From Planctomycetota bacterium (GTDB lineage Bacteria; Planctomycetota; Planctomycetia; Gemmatales; Gemmataceae), in NCBI GenBank assembly GCA_021413735.1, contig JAIOPV010000072.1:62001-126000 (forward strand): DNA of 64,000 nt, in the 5' to 3' direction. The notes below the pieces were generated by a model. It searched no databases and was not told where the DNA came from. It saw nothing but the letters and a program-made list of their open reading frames with translations. Shown here in pieces: positions 36,246 to 45,739 of the stretch. Made by a program: the position numbers and the translations under genes. The first letter of the stretch is position 1. Every line of letters starts with the position of its first letter.

Positions 36246-37532
36246 TCACGCTCCAGGCTCGCCTGAGACCGGCTTCCGGATGATACGGCTTAACAGAACC
36301 GCCAGCACGAGTAACCCACCGGAAAGATAAAACGCCAGATCGAGACTGCCATATGCGTCGTTGATGGATGCCGCAATCTGCGGGACGAAGAACGCAATTC
36401 CCCACCCGATGAACACCAATCCGTAGTTCATGCCCATGTTCTTCGGCCCGAAGTAATCAGCCGTGATCGCAGGCATCACCGCGAGCGTTCCACCGTACTG
36501 CCAGAACATCACGCCGATGATGATGAACAACATCGCCACGTCTTTTTGTGCGATCACCCACGGCGCAGCGAACAGGCACGCGGCCGAGATCACGCCGTTC
36601 ATGGCGTAGGCGTTTGTTCGACCGATGCGATCCGAATATCGACCGGTGCCAACGCGACCGGCAGCGTTCACGAACCCGCCGAACGTCGCGAGAATCCAGC
36701 CGTTCTGGGCGAGGAACTGATTCGATTCCGCGACATCCTTCAACAGCAGAGCCGCGTTCGCGATCACAAGCAAGCCCGACTGTGCCGAACCGATGAACAA
36801 AAACACGAGCGCGTAAAACTGCCACATCCCGAGCATTTGGCTCGCGGGGTAATCGGTGGTCACCACTTTCGGACCGTCGAGGATGTGCTGCGGAACCGGA
36901 GCGACGTATCCCGCTGGGGGAGGCGTCAGCATCTGCCCCGCGACCACGACCACCACGGCGAACAGGATGCCAAGCCCAACGAAGCTGCCGGTCAAGCCGT
37001 GATTGACGATGAGGAACTTCGCGAGCGGTGAAATGTAGATCGCCGCTGCACCGTACCCCGCGACGACCAACCCGACAATCAGACCGCGGCGACTGCTGTG
37101 GAACCATCGCACGGCAGCGGGCGTGGCAGCTGCGTAGCCGAGACCCATGCCGATGCCGCCGAGCAAGCCGAAGCCAAGAACCAAGCCGATGTAGCTCTTC
37201 ATCAGCCCGGCGGTGATGCAGCCGGTCGCGAGGAACAGCCCGCCCGCGGTGGCACCGATCTTCGCGCCGTAGCGGTCTTGAAGGCGACCGCCCGGAATCA
37301 TGCACAGTGCGAACGTGAAGCCGCAGATGGCATACGCGAGCGTCGCTTCGGAGTTGGACAGATACGTCCAGCCTTCGTTGATGCCCGGCATGGCGGTGCC
37401 GTACAGTTCCGGATTTTTCGGCACGAGCGCGGCTTTCCAGACGCTCCAGGCGTAAAGGATGCCCAGGCACAGGTTCACGGCCGTGCCCGCGGCTGTCACG
37501 ACCCACGCCCGACCCGGAACCGTTGCCGACGA
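36246..37532 (-). CDS. MFS transporter, OFA (oxalate/formate antiporter) type
   Basis: The protein is 428 aa from ATG 37532. About twelve hydrophobic segments are present. The N-terminal NLCLGILYAWSVWKAALV, the PGGRLQDRYGAK loop and YADRIG-like RYSDRIGRTNAY fit the OFA subgroup of the major facilitator superfamily. Members exchange small organic acids; the substrate here is not determinable. It is divergent from the FAD oxidoreductase, whose start codon is about 130 nt away. Confidence 0.88.
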   Translation of the reverse strand, partial: SSATVPGRAWVVTAAGTAVNLCLGILYAWSVWKAALVPKNPELYGTAMPGINEGWTYLSNSEATLAYAICGFTFALCMIPGGRLQDRYGAKIGATAGGLFLATGCITAGLMKSYIGLVLGFGLLGGIGMGLGYAAATPAAVRWFHSSRRGLIVGLVVAGYGAAAIYISPLAKFLIVNHGLTGSFVGLGILFAVVVVVAGQMLTPPPAGYVAPVPQHILDGPKVVTTDYPASQMLGMWQFYALVFLFIGSAQSGLLVIANAALLLKDVAESNQFLAQNGWILATFGGFVNAAGRVGTGRYSDRIGRTNAYAMNGVISAACLFAAPWVIAQKDVAMLFIIIGVMFWQYGGTLAVMPAITADYFGPKNMGMNYGLVFIGWGIAFFVPQIAASINDAYGSLDLAFYLSGGLLVLAVLLSRIIRKPVSGEPGA

Positions 37533-37662
37533 CATGCGAACTCCAGAATGAGATTTCACGACGGTGAAACCTGTTTATTGGCTTCGGGGTCGTTTACCAC
37601 CTGCGCTCTGGTTCGAGTGCCCCTGGAATGCTACATTCGCAGCAACTCCCGGAGTCTCTCCC

Positions 37663-39717
37663 ATGCGTTGCCATCTCGCGTTCCTCGCCTTGCTTCTCAC
37701 AGGTGCACCAACCGTCGCGGCCGATTACGACATCGTCGTGTACGGCGGCACCGCTTCCGGCGTCGCGTCGGCTGTGCAAGCCTCACGCATGGGCAAAACG
37801 GTCGTGCTGATCGAACCCGGCAAACACATCGGCGGCTTAACTTCCGGTGGCCTCGGCTGGACCGACTCGGGCAACAAGGCCGTCATCGGCGGGTTCGCTC
37901 GGGAGTTCTACCAGCAGTTGCACAAGGAGTACAGCAAACCCGAAGCGTGGATTCACGAACAAGCCAAGGATTACGCCCTGTACCATCCGAAAGACGACGC
38001 CATCTGGGCGTTTGAGCCGCACGTCGCCGAGGTAGTGCTACGAGCGAAGCTCGAAGAAGCGAAGGTTCCCGTTGTGTTCAGCGAGCGTCTCGACCGTGCG
38101 AAGGGCGTAAAGCTCGACGGCAAGCGAATCGTGTCAATCACAATGGAGTCGGGGAAGACGTTCGCGGGCCAAATCTTCATCGACGCGACTTACGAAGGCG
38201 ATCTGATGGCTGCGGCTGGCGTGAGCTACACCACCGGCCGCGAAGCGAACAAGCAGTATGGCGAAACGTACAACGGCATCGCGAAGAAGTGGAACAACCA
38301 CGCGCATCGCTTCACCGCGAAGGTCGATCCGTATGTGAAGCCCGGCGACGCCAAGAGCGGCGTGTTGTTCGGCGTCGAAGCGGAGCCGATGCCGGCCGAT
38401 GGTGAAGCCGACAAACGGCTTCAAGCGTACTGCTTCCGCATGTGCATGACGGACGTCGCGGCGAACCGCGTCCCTTTCGAGAAGCCAGCCGATTTCGACG
38501 AAGCGAAGTACGAACTGCTGTTCCGCAACTTCGAGGCTGGCGACCTTCGCATCCCGATGAAGCCCGACCGCGTGCCGAACAAGAAGACCGACACGAACAA
38601 CAATTGTGCCTTCAGCACAGATTTCATCGGCCAGAATTACAAGTACCCCGACGCCAGCTACGCCGAACGCGAGCAGATCATCGCAGCACACCTCAGTTAT
38701 CAAAAGGGGCTGATGTGGGCGTTGCAGAATCACCCGCGAGTGCCCGAGAAGGTGCGAGCGCAGATGAAGCCGTGGGGCTTGGCAAAGGACGAGTTCACGG
38801 ACACCAACCACTGGCCGCATCAGCTTTACATCCGCGAAGCACGCCGCATGGTCAGCGACTACGTGCACACGGAACTCGACTGCACCCGCAAGAAGGACAC
38901 GCCGCAGTCCGTGGGAATGGGTTCCTACAACATGGACTCGCACAACTGCGCCCGGTATGTGACCGCTGACGGTCTCGTGCAGAACGAAGGCGACGTGCAG
39001 CAAAGTCCCGGCGGTCCGTATCGCATCGCGTACCAGTCGATCGTGCCAAAGGCTGGCGAGTGCCCGAACCTGATCGTGCCGGTGTGCATGAGCAGCACAC
39101 ACATCGCGTATGGCTCGATTCGCATGGAGCCAGTGTTCATGATCCTCGGTCAAAATGCCGCGACGGCAGCCGTGATTGCGATTACGGACAAGGTCGATGT
39201 GCAGAAGGTCGAGTACGCGAAGTTGCGGAAGCAAATGCTCGCCGACAAGCAGGTGCTGGAATTCGACACTCCGAAACGGTCCGATGCAATCGATCCAAAG
39301 AAATTGGCTGGTGTCGTGGTCGATGATGCCGACGCGGAACGGAAAGGCTTCGACACGGTCAGCAGTGCGAACACACCCTTCGTCGGCGTCGGTTACCGGC
39401 ACGACGGCAACAAGGACCGCGGTAAGCAGAGCGCCAAGTTCGTCGCCGACCTGCCCGAAGCGGGAATGTACGAAGTCCGAATTGCCTACACTCCCAATGC
39501 GAACCGGTCGACCAAGGTTCCGGTCGCCGTGACGCACACGGAGGGCACATTCACGAAGACGATCAATCAACAGAAGGCACCGCCGATCGACGGGTTGTGG
39601 ATCTCGCTGGGTACTTTCCGCTTCGAGAAGGGCAAGGCATCCATGGTCATCACAAACGAAGGCGTGGACGATGGTTATGTGGTGATTGATGCGGTGCAGT
39701 GGTTGCCAGCGAAATAA
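37663..39717 (+). CDS. secreted FAD-dependent oxidoreductase with golvesin-like C-terminal domain
   Basis: The protein is 684 aa from ATG 37663, which begins a signal peptide (residues 1-19). The dinucleotide-binding motif is YDIVVYGGTASGVASAVQAS followed by GKTVVLIEPGKHIGGLTSGG. The body matches FAD_oxidored proteins common in planctomycetes. The last about 125 residues (from FDTVSSANTPF to VVIDAVQWLP) form a beta-sandwich like the golvesin/xanthan-lyase carbohydrate-binding C-terminus. It probably oxidises a sugar-like substrate outside the cytoplasm; the substrate is unknown. Confidence 0.88.
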   Translation: MRCHLAFLALLLTGAPTVAADYDIVVYGGTASGVASAVQASRMGKTVVLIEPGKHIGGLTSGGLGWTDSGNKAVIGGFAREFYQQLHKEYSKPEAWIHEQAKDYALYHPKDDAIWAFEPHVAEVVLRAKLEEAKVPVVFSERLDRAKGVKLDGKRIVSITMESGKTFAGQIFIDATYEGDLMAAAGVSYTTGREANKQYGETYNGIAKKWNNHAHRFTAKVDPYVKPGDAKSGVLFGVEAEPMPADGEADKRLQAYCFRMCMTDVAANRVPFEKPADFDEAKYELLFRNFEAGDLRIPMKPDRVPNKKTDTNNNCAFSTDFIGQNYKYPDASYAEREQIIAAHLSYQKGLMWALQNHPRVPEKVRAQMKPWGLAKDEFTDTNHWPHQLYIREARRMVSDYVHTELDCTRKKDTPQSVGMGSYNMDSHNCARYVTADGLVQNEGDVQQSPGGPYRIAYQSIVPKAGECPNLIVPVCMSSTHIAYGSIRMEPVFMILGQNAATAAVIAITDKVDVQKVEYAKLRKQMLADKQVLEFDTPKRSDAIDPKKLAGVVVDDADAERKGFDTVSSANTPFVGVGYRHDGNKDRGKQSAKFVADLPEAGMYEVRIAYTPNANRSTKVPVAVTHTEGTFTKTINQQKAPPIDGLWISLGTFRFEKGKASMVITNEGVDDGYVVIDAVQWLPAK

Positions 39718-39954
39718 TTGTGTCCGCTCCGGCGGGTGAATGGCGTTTGAGTTGTTGCAGGTACTTACGCCGCGCAGAGTTAGGTTGTAAGAAAATACGA
39801 CACTGAAGCAGTGGAAAATCCATCACCTCGGTTGCATGTGACGCCTGGGTGATCTAGAAAGTTGTCGTCAACCCTCTGTCGCCTGTCTTGAGCCGGGTGT
39901 CACTCACCTCAAGCACCGCGGCGTCAGGCTTTTTCACCACATCGGAGTTTTGAG
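39718..39954. other. leader region upstream of Flp pilin 1
   Basis: This 237-nt stretch has no open frame of note. The last 35 nt (39920-39954) are closely similar to the leader of pilin 3 and include the GGAG ribosome site at 39944-39947. Promoter elements are not identified. Confidence 0.6.
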
Positions 39955-40128
39955 ATGCGAAGCATCGCCAAGAAGATGGTGTCGTTCCTGAAGAAGGAAG
40001 ATGGCCCGACAGCGGTTGAGTATGCCGTGATGTTGGCCCTCATCGTTGTGGTCTGCATCGCCGCCATCTCGGCCATCGGCAAAAACGCCAACCAGACCTT
40101 CAGCAAGATCGGCTCCGCCGTCACTTGA
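39955..40128 (+). CDS. Flp-type pilin, copy 1
   Basis: This 57-aa protein starts MRSIAKKMVSFLKKEDG. The G-PTAVEYAVML segment is the prepilin cleavage/core motif of Flp/Fap pilins (class IVb): cleavage is expected after Gly, with Glu near position 5 of the mature protein. A hydrophobic helix (MLALIVVVCIAAISAI) follows, then a short polar tail. Flp pilins polymerise into Tad pili for adhesion, but no Tad assembly genes are in this window. An intrinsic terminator follows at 40188-40219. Two paralogs lie on the opposite strand. Confidence 0.9.
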   Translation: MRSIAKKMVSFLKKEDGPTAVEYAVMLALIVVVCIAAISAIGKNANQTFSKIGSAVT

Positions 40129-40187
40129 TGCGGCCAAACGCGGGGGTGGCTTCGCCAACCGCCAGCGACGTCTCGACGCAAAACACG

Positions 40188-40219
40188 AACACCCAGAACA
40201 TTCCGTTCTGGGTGTTTTT
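40188..40219 (+). terminator. intrinsic terminator of pilin 1
   Basis: A perfect 12-bp stem (40188-40199 with 40205-40216) and a 5-nt loop run into five T residues (40215-40219), about 60 nt after the pilin 1 stop. Confidence 0.9.
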
Positions 40220-40380
40220 CGTTGTTTCGCCTCGGCACCCGATCCGAACCGATGGCAAAGCCTGGCGTCGCGGTTGTGCCCCAAAATCAAGGATTTCCAA
40301 CCCGACGAATTTCGGATTTATCGCCGCTGCCTGGCGCCACGTCTCACGCTCGGTTTTGATGCTGAAGCCGCGACCCGCAG

Positions 40381-40417
40381 AAAAAGAACAACCCCCGCGA
40401 TCCTTGCGGGGGTTGTT
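40381..40417 (-). terminator. intrinsic terminator of pilin 2
   Basis: A perfect 12-bp stem (40387-40398 with 40406-40417) with a 7-nt loop is followed, on the minus strand, by a T-run (complement of 40381-40385). It lies about 20 nt past the pilin 2 stop. The stretch 40220-40380 between the two terminators has no gene. Confidence 0.92.
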
Positions 40418-40438
40418 CCGTTGTTGCTCGCGATCGCA

Positions 40439-40612
40439 TCAACTCACGGCGGAGCCAATCTTGCTGAACGTGGCATTGGCGTTTTTGCCAATCGACGAGA
40501 TGGCAGCAATGCAGACCACAACAATGAGGGCCAGCATCACGGCATACTCAACCGCGGTCGGGCCATCTTCCTTCTTCAGAAACGACACCAGTTGCTTCGT
40601 GAACTTGCGCAT
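40439..40612 (-). CDS. Flp-type pilin, copy 2
   Basis: This 57-aa pilin begins MRKFTKQLVSFLKKEDG, has the same GPTAVEYAVMLALIVVVC core, and ends ATFSKIGSAVS. It is almost identical to copies 1 and 3 in the core, differing mainly at the N-terminus and tail. GGAG lies 8 nt upstream of the ATG. The strong terminator at 40381-40417 ends the transcript. It sits in tandem with copy 3 on the minus strand. Confidence 0.9.
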   Translation of the reverse strand: MRKFTKQLVSFLKKEDGPTAVEYAVMLALIVVVCIAAISSIGKNANATFSKIGSAVS

Positions 40613-40758
40613 CGGACTCTCCAGGGTGAGGAATTTGAGGGATCAGAATGCAAACCCGCCCGAGAAGTTCGGTTGGGCCAGGTGAACAGCACAACAACGT
40701 GGTTGTGCAATTTTTTTGCTGCACGAACTATTGGTTTTACTGATTACTGATTTGACGA

Positions 40759-40932
40759 TTAATTCAGCGAAGAGCCGATTTTACTGAATGTGGCATTAGC
40801 GTTTGATCCGACCGCCGAGATGGCGGCAATGCAGACTACGACAATGAGGGCCAACATCACGGCATACTCAACCGCGGTCGGGCCATCTTCCTTCTTCAGA
40901 AACGACACCAGTTGCTTCGCAAGGTTCCGCAT
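40759..40932 (-). CDS. Flp-type pilin, copy 3
   Basis: This 57-aa pilin starts MRNLAKQLVSFLKKEDG; a longer frame to 40977 is rejected because the true start has GGAG upstream and matches the paralogs. The tail is AVGSNANATFSKIGSSLN. Its leader (40933-40966) is similar to that of copy 1 on the other strand. The 146-nt gap to copy 2 has no obvious terminator, so copies 3 and 2 may be co-transcribed. Confidence 0.9.
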   Translation of the reverse strand: MRNLAKQLVSFLKKEDGPTAVEYAVMLALIVVVCIAAISAVGSNANATFSKIGSSLN

Positions 40933-41352
40933 CTCAAGACTCCGCAAGAGTGAAAAAGTTGACGCCCCCGGACACATGATGTGTGGGTTGCATCCGTGGT
41001 CAAAGCGTCAGGAGCGGTGACGATAACTCTGTAGGTCACTGTTTCCGCGGATGCAATTCGATGTGTCGACTTTCCCATTTTTCGCTGTCGGATTCTCCCG
41101 CACCGAGGTTCTCGCCAGCCTCGACTGCCCTCATAAAACTGCGACAAGGTGTGTTCCCGACCAAGGAATCACAGGAAATCTCGCGTAACTTGTCGTCGCC
41201 ACTTCGGAGCAAAAACCGGCCGAATGCGTTGTGTCGATAAATCCCACACATCGCTATCTCATGGCCGTCAGGCTCCCGTGTCTGGATAACATTCTGGTCA
41301 CGTCGGAAAATGCACCCCGACCCACTCCCGGATGTACTGAGAGGAATTTGCG
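40933..41352. other. divergent intergenic region between pilin 3 and ilvD
   Basis: This 420-nt gap holds the pilin 3 leader (40933-40966) and the ilvD leader, with GAGAGGAA about 8 nt before the ilvD ATG. No gene, tRNA or clear attenuator is seen. Confidence 0.55.
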
Positions 41353-43035
41353 ATGCCCGAGCCGATGCAACGAAAAAGTTTGACAACCACCGGCGGTCCT
41401 GGCCGTGCGCCCAACCGCGCCATGCTTCGCGGCGTCGGTTTCACCGACGAAGACTTCAACAAGCCCGTCATCGGCGTCGCGTCGCTGTTCTCGGACATCA
41501 CGCCCTGCAACGCTCACCTCGACCGGCTCGCACTGAAGGGTCGCGAAGGTGTGCGAGCTGGCGGCGGTGTGCCGCAAACGTTCGGCGCTCCAACCGTCTC
41601 CGACGGCATCAGCATGGGTCACATGGGAATGCGGTACTCACTGGTATCGCGGGAAGTGATTGCGGACTGTCTGGAAACAGTCGCCGGCGCGATGAACCAC
41701 GACGGGCTGATCGCGTTCGGCGGTTGCGACAAGAACATGCCGGGTTGCGTGATGGCGATGGCTCGCCTGAACATCCCGAGCATCTTCGTTTACGGTGGCA
41801 GCATCATGCCGGGCGTCGGGCCGCACGGCGAAGACGTGGACATCGTTTCGATCTTCGAGGCGGTTGGTCAGTTCCAGGCGAACAAGATCGACGCGAAGAT
41901 GCTGCACAAGGTCGAGTGCGAAAGCTGCCCCGGGCACGGCTCATGCGGCGGCATGTACACCGCGAACACGATGTCGAGCGCGATCGAAGCAATGGGCCTG
42001 TCGCTTCCGTATGGTGCGTCGAACCCAGCCGTGACGGCCGCGAAGGAACGTGAAGCCTTCCTCGCTGGCAAGGCTGTTGTCGGCCTCGTTGAGAAGAACA
42101 TCCGCCCGCGTGACATCATCACACGCAAAAGCCTGGAGAATGCTTACACTCTCGTGCTGGCTCTCGGTGGCTCGACGAACGCGGTGCTGCATCTCATGGC
42201 GATCGCGTTGGAAGCGGGTGTGCCGTGGACGCTCGACGACTTCGACCGCCTCGGCGGTAAGGTGCCACACATCGCGGACCTGAAGCCGGGCGGCAAGCAC
42301 GTCATGTTCGACCTGTACCGCGTTGGCGGCACACCTGCCGTGTTGCGAGCGTTGCTCGATGCGGGCTTCCTGCACGCGGACTGCATCACCGTGACCGGCA
42401 AGACGATCGCCGAGAACCTCGCGGAAGTTCCAAGCGTGTTCGCGAAGAAGCAGAGCGTGGTTCGCACTTTCGAGGAGCCGTTGTTCTCGCACGGCATTCA
42501 CGTCGTGCTGCGTGGCAACCTCGCGCCTGAAGGTTCGATCGCGAAAGTTGCAGGGTTGAAGGTGCGAGCGATCACCGGCCCGGCTCGCGTGTTCGATGGC
42601 GAAGAGGCGTGCTTCCAGGCGATTCAGGCACGCAAGATCGTGGCTGGGGACGTGGTCATCATTCGCGGCGAAGGACCGGTCGGCGGGCCGGGCATGCGTG
42701 AGATGTTGAGCATCACGGGAGCGCTGATGGGTCAAGGGTTGGGCGAGAGTGTGGGTCTCATCACGGATGGCCGTTTCAGTGGCGGCACGCACGGGTTGGT
42801 GGTGGGTCACGTTTCGCCAGAAGCGTGGGTTGGCGGCCCGATCGCGCTGGTGCAGGATGGCGATTCGATCACGATCGACGGAGATAACAAGTCGATCACG
42901 CTGAACATCCCGGACGCGGAATTGCAGGCACGCAAGGGCAAGTGGAAGGCGCCCGCACCGCGAGTGGAGCGTGGCGTGCTGGCGAAGTACGCGAAGCTCG
43001 TGCGCAGCGCGAGTGAGGGTGCGGTCACGGGGTGA
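41353..43035 (+). CDS. ilvD: dihydroxy-acid dehydratase
   Basis: This 560-aa Fe-S enzyme dehydrates dihydroxy acids in valine/isoleucine/leucine synthesis. It has the IlvD/Edd signature [19 protein letters not shown], a second cluster/active-site motif [18 protein letters not shown], and the C-terminal [14 protein letters not shown] and [20 protein letters not shown]. Length is normal. It stands alone; no other ilv gene is in this window. Confidence 0.96.
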   Translation: MPEPMQRKSLTTTGGPGRAPNRAMLRGVGFTDEDFNKPVIGVASLFSDITPCNAHLDRLALKGREGVRAGGGVPQTFGAPTVSDGISMGHMGMRYSLVSREVIADCLETVAGAMNHDGLIAFGGCDKNMPGCVMAMARLNIPSIFVYGGSIMPGVGPHGEDVDIVSIFEAVGQFQANKIDAKMLHKVECESCPGHGSCGGMYTANTMSSAIEAMGLSLPYGASNPAVTAAKEREAFLAGKAVVGLVEKNIRPRDIITRKSLENAYTLVLALGGSTNAVLHLMAIALEAGVPWTLDDFDRLGGKVPHIADLKPGGKHVMFDLYRVGGTPAVLRALLDAGFLHADCITVTGKTIAENLAEVPSVFAKKQSVVRTFEEPLFSHGIHVVLRGNLAPEGSIAKVAGLKVRAITGPARVFDGEEACFQAIQARKIVAGDVVIIRGEGPVGGPGMREMLSITGALMGQGLGESVGLITDGRFSGGTHGLVVGHVSPEAWVGGPIALVQDGDSITIDGDNKSITLNIPDAELQARKGKWKAPAPRVERGVLAKYAKLVRSASEGAVTG

Positions 43036-43093
43036 AATCATCGAATCGGTGATCTGTTGTATAGTGAGGGACGAGTCCGTCGAGGGAAATGAC

Positions 43094-43357
43094 ATGACCA
43101 TCACGGGTGCCGATGGCTCGTCTTTACTGATCGATGGTTCCGACGGGCTCTACTTCATCTTGGTTCAACAGGCGGACGGATCGCAGTTCCAACCGCTCAA
43201 CACATCGCCACTGGCGAGCGATGTGACGATCATGATCGGCGGCGTCTCGACGACGCTGCCACGCTCTTGTTTGCTCGACGAACCGACGATGCTCCGAGTT
43301 ATCCGAGAGTTTCGGGATGGGCGATTGGACACATCTGGAGGTTGGGAACCGCTGTGA
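43094..43357 (+). CDS. small hypothetical protein
   Basis: This 87-aa protein starts MTITGADGSSLLIDG, with GAGGGAAAT upstream of ATG 43094. It is soluble, predicted beta-rich at the start (DGLYFILVQQADGSQFQPLN), and ends in a helix (TMLRVIREFRDGRL). I do not recognise the family. It lies 58 nt after ilvD and could be co-transcribed. Confidence 0.5.
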   Translation: MTITGADGSSLLIDGSDGLYFILVQQADGSQFQPLNTSPLASDVTIMIGGVSTTLPRSCLLDEPTMLRVIREFRDGRLDTSGGWEPL

Positions 43358-43503
43358 GAAGTGCGGTTCAGTGAGGTCTGTGGTATCCTGTCACTTGGAG
43401 GTGCCACGATGCCGATTCACGATTGACCCAGCATTGAAGCGAGACACCCCACTTATGGCGTATGGTGATCGAAAAGATACGCGCTAGAAGCAAGGCAAAA
43501 ACC

Positions 43504-44094
43504 ATGGCCGACATCGTGATTGGGGAAGTCTCCTGGGAAAGGATGGTGAACGCCGTGGAAAAGGTGCGAGACCGCCTCCTTCGGGCCGTGGCTGCAATCG
43601 AAAAGGCAAGTCTGACTTACGCCGTTTGTGGCGGACATGCCGTAGCTGAGTGGATGACACGAGCCGATCAGGGCGGAGTACGCAACACACCCGACGTGAA
43701 CATTCTGCTGCGTCGGTAGGACTTCGACGCTGCGAAGGTCGCAATGGAAGCCGCCGGTTTCGTATATCGGCACGCGGCCAGCATCGACATGTTCCTCGAC
43801 GGCAAAGGTGCCAAAGCTCGCGACGCCGTGCACGTTCTGTTCGCTGGCGAGAAGGTGCGTGAGGAGTATTTGCTGCCGACGCCACAGGTCACCGAGAGCG
43901 AAGCCGGAGCAATGTTCCGCGTCCTGTTGCTCGAAGCGCTCGTGCGGATGAAACTCACGTCGAACCGTGACAAGGACCGCACCCATGTCCGCGATTTCAT
44001 CGAGGTCGGCTTGATCGATGCGACGTGGCCCGCACGCTTTCCGCCGGAACTCGCCGCCCGACTGCAACACATCCTCGACACACCCGACGGTTGA
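43504..44094 (+). pseudogene. nucleotidyltransferase-fold protein, interrupted by a stop codon
   Basis: One frame runs from ATG 43504 (or 43462) to 44094, but a TAG at 43717-43719 interrupts it. The first half has the family motif VCGGHAVAEWM and NTPDVNILLRR, where related proteins have D-V-D as the metal-binding pair. The second half continues in the same frame with DFDAAKVAMEAAGFVYRH, FLDGKGAKARDAVHVLFAGE and RMKLTSNRDKDRTHVRDFIE. Related proteins are nucleotidyltransferases of the AbiEii/MNT-like superfamily. The stop and the lost Asp both suggest decay. The second kinase gene begins 128 nt downstream. Confidence 0.8.
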
Positions 44095-44222
44095 GCCAGC
44101 CGAAACGGACGCAACAGGGCCGTTTGCCCGATGCCGTGAATTGTCCTAAGATTAGGAACGAATGCCATTCCAGAACGGATTCGCCCGGACGCGGTTTCTC
44201 CTCATCGTCTGCGTGGTGCTCC

Positions 44223-45716
44223 ATGTCCGTCCCGAACTCCGTCGAGGAATTGCTTGGTCTCATCCGTAAGAGCGGAGTCGTTGACGAACAACAACTCAAC
44301 GCTTACCTCGAACGCCCGAAATTCGGGGCAGGAGTGCCCAACGACGTTCAAGAATTCCTCGACATGATGATTCGAGATGGGATTCTCACCAACTTCCAGG
44401 CCGAGCAGTACCTCCTCGGCAAGTCTCGCGGATTCGTCATCGGGCCTTACAAATTGCTGGAGCGAGTCGGTGTCGGCGGCATGGGTCAGGTCTTCCTCTG
44501 CGAACACACGGCCACTAAGAAGCGAGCCGCGATCAAGGTGCTGCCGCCCGCCAAGGCCGACCAACCCGCTGCCCTCGGACGATTCCAACGCGAAGCACGA
44601 GCCGCCGCCGCTCTCGAACATCCGAATGTCGTCCGCACTCACGAAATCGACCAGGACGGCGACCTGCACTTCATCGTGATGGACTACATCGACGGGTCCA
44701 ATCTGATGGACATGGTCCAGAATTTCGGGGCGATGGATATTGCCCGTGCGGTCAGCTACGCGAGACAGGTTGCAGCGGGGCTCGACTACGCATTCCGAAG
44801 CAAGATCATTCACCGCGACATCAAGCCCGGAAACGTGCTTGTTGATCGCAAAGGTGTGGCTCGCATCCTCGATATGGGCCTCGCCCGGATTCTGAACGAC
44901 CACGCGGATCAACTGACGCAAAAGTACGACGACAAGATTGTGCTCGGCACAGCCGATTACGTTGCCCCCGAGCAGGTCGTGAACAGCCACTCGGTCGATG
45001 GACGTGCCGACATCTACGCTCTCGGTGCGACGCTCTACTTCCTCCTCGCCGGGCATCCGCCATTCCCGACCGGAACGGTTTCGCAGAAACTGCTCTGGCA
45101 CCGCACCAAAGACCCGACGCCAATCCGGGCGATCCGACCCGAGGTGCCGGAAGGGTTGGCTGCGGTGCTTGCGAAGATGATGGCGAAGGATCCGAAGGTT
45201 CGTTATCAGACGCCCGCTCAGGTGGTGGTGGCGCTGGACGACTTCCTTCCGGCGGCGGTGAAATTGCCCCCGGCTGAGGAGATGCCGCAACTCAGCCCAG
45301 CCGCTCGGGAAGTCGTTACCAAGCCCGATGCCAGTCCGGCCCCCCCTGCCCCGAGCGAAACCGGTCGTGGTTCCAAGGTGTCAATGGCCGCGCTGCCCGC
45401 AACAAGACCTGCCCCCAGCGCCCCCAGCCCCTTTGCTGCGAATCCGTTCGCATCGAGTTCGCCAGCGGCGTCACCGTGGGGCGCACCCAGCAGCAACAAA
45501 GCCCAGCCTGCCGCGGACGACGAAGACCTGCCCGAAGCCATCGAGATTTCGCCAGCGCCAACCCGCCGATCACGAGCGAACCTTCGCCTTGATGGCCCCG
45601 TCACCGTTGACCGCGACACGTTCCAGACGCCGAAGAAGTCGCGATCGCTCCTGTGGATTTGCCTCGGGGCGGTGCTGATTGCTGTCCTCGCCGCGTGGGT
45701 TGTCAGGCTGATGTGA
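44223..45716 (+). CDS. Ser/Thr protein kinase with C-terminal membrane anchor
   Basis: The protein is 497 aa from ATG 44223; an upstream extension overlaps the pseudogene. An N-terminal helical region (about 1-70, EELLGLIRKSGVVDEQQLNA) typical of planctomycete kinases precedes the kinase domain: GVGGMGQVF (83-91), Lys 105, HRDIKPGN with Asp 199, and DMGLAR in place of DFG at 217-219. A Pro/Ala/Ser linker of about 380-465 follows, then one terminal helix (LLWICLGAVLIAVLAAWVV). The DMG variant is frequent in this kinase group, as I recall, so activity is likely. Confidence 0.9.
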   Translation: MSVPNSVEELLGLIRKSGVVDEQQLNAYLERPKFGAGVPNDVQEFLDMMIRDGILTNFQAEQYLLGKSRGFVIGPYKLLERVGVGGMGQVFLCEHTATKKRAAIKVLPPAKADQPAALGRFQREARAAAALEHPNVVRTHEIDQDGDLHFIVMDYIDGSNLMDMVQNFGAMDIARAVSYARQVAAGLDYAFRSKIIHRDIKPGNVLVDRKGVARILDMGLARILNDHADQLTQKYDDKIVLGTADYVAPEQVVNSHSVDGRADIYALGATLYFLLAGHPPFPTGTVSQKLLWHRTKDPTPIRAIRPEVPEGLAAVLAKMMAKDPKVRYQTPAQVVVALDDFLPAAVKLPPAEEMPQLSPAAREVVTKPDASPAPPAPSETGRGSKVSMAALPATRPAPSAPSPFAANPFASSSPAASPWGAPSSNKAQPAADDEDLPEAIEISPAPTRRSRANLRLDGPVTVDRDTFQTPKKSRSLLWICLGAVLIAVLAAWVVRLM

Positions 45717-45739
45717 ACGGTCGCGCAGCAGAGGCTCCC

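Noticed and set aside
38134-39570. Minus-strand open frame of 478 codons opposite the FAD oxidoreductase
   Set aside because: The plus strand encodes a complete signal peptide, FAD motif and C-terminal domain; the opposite frame has no recognisable feature.
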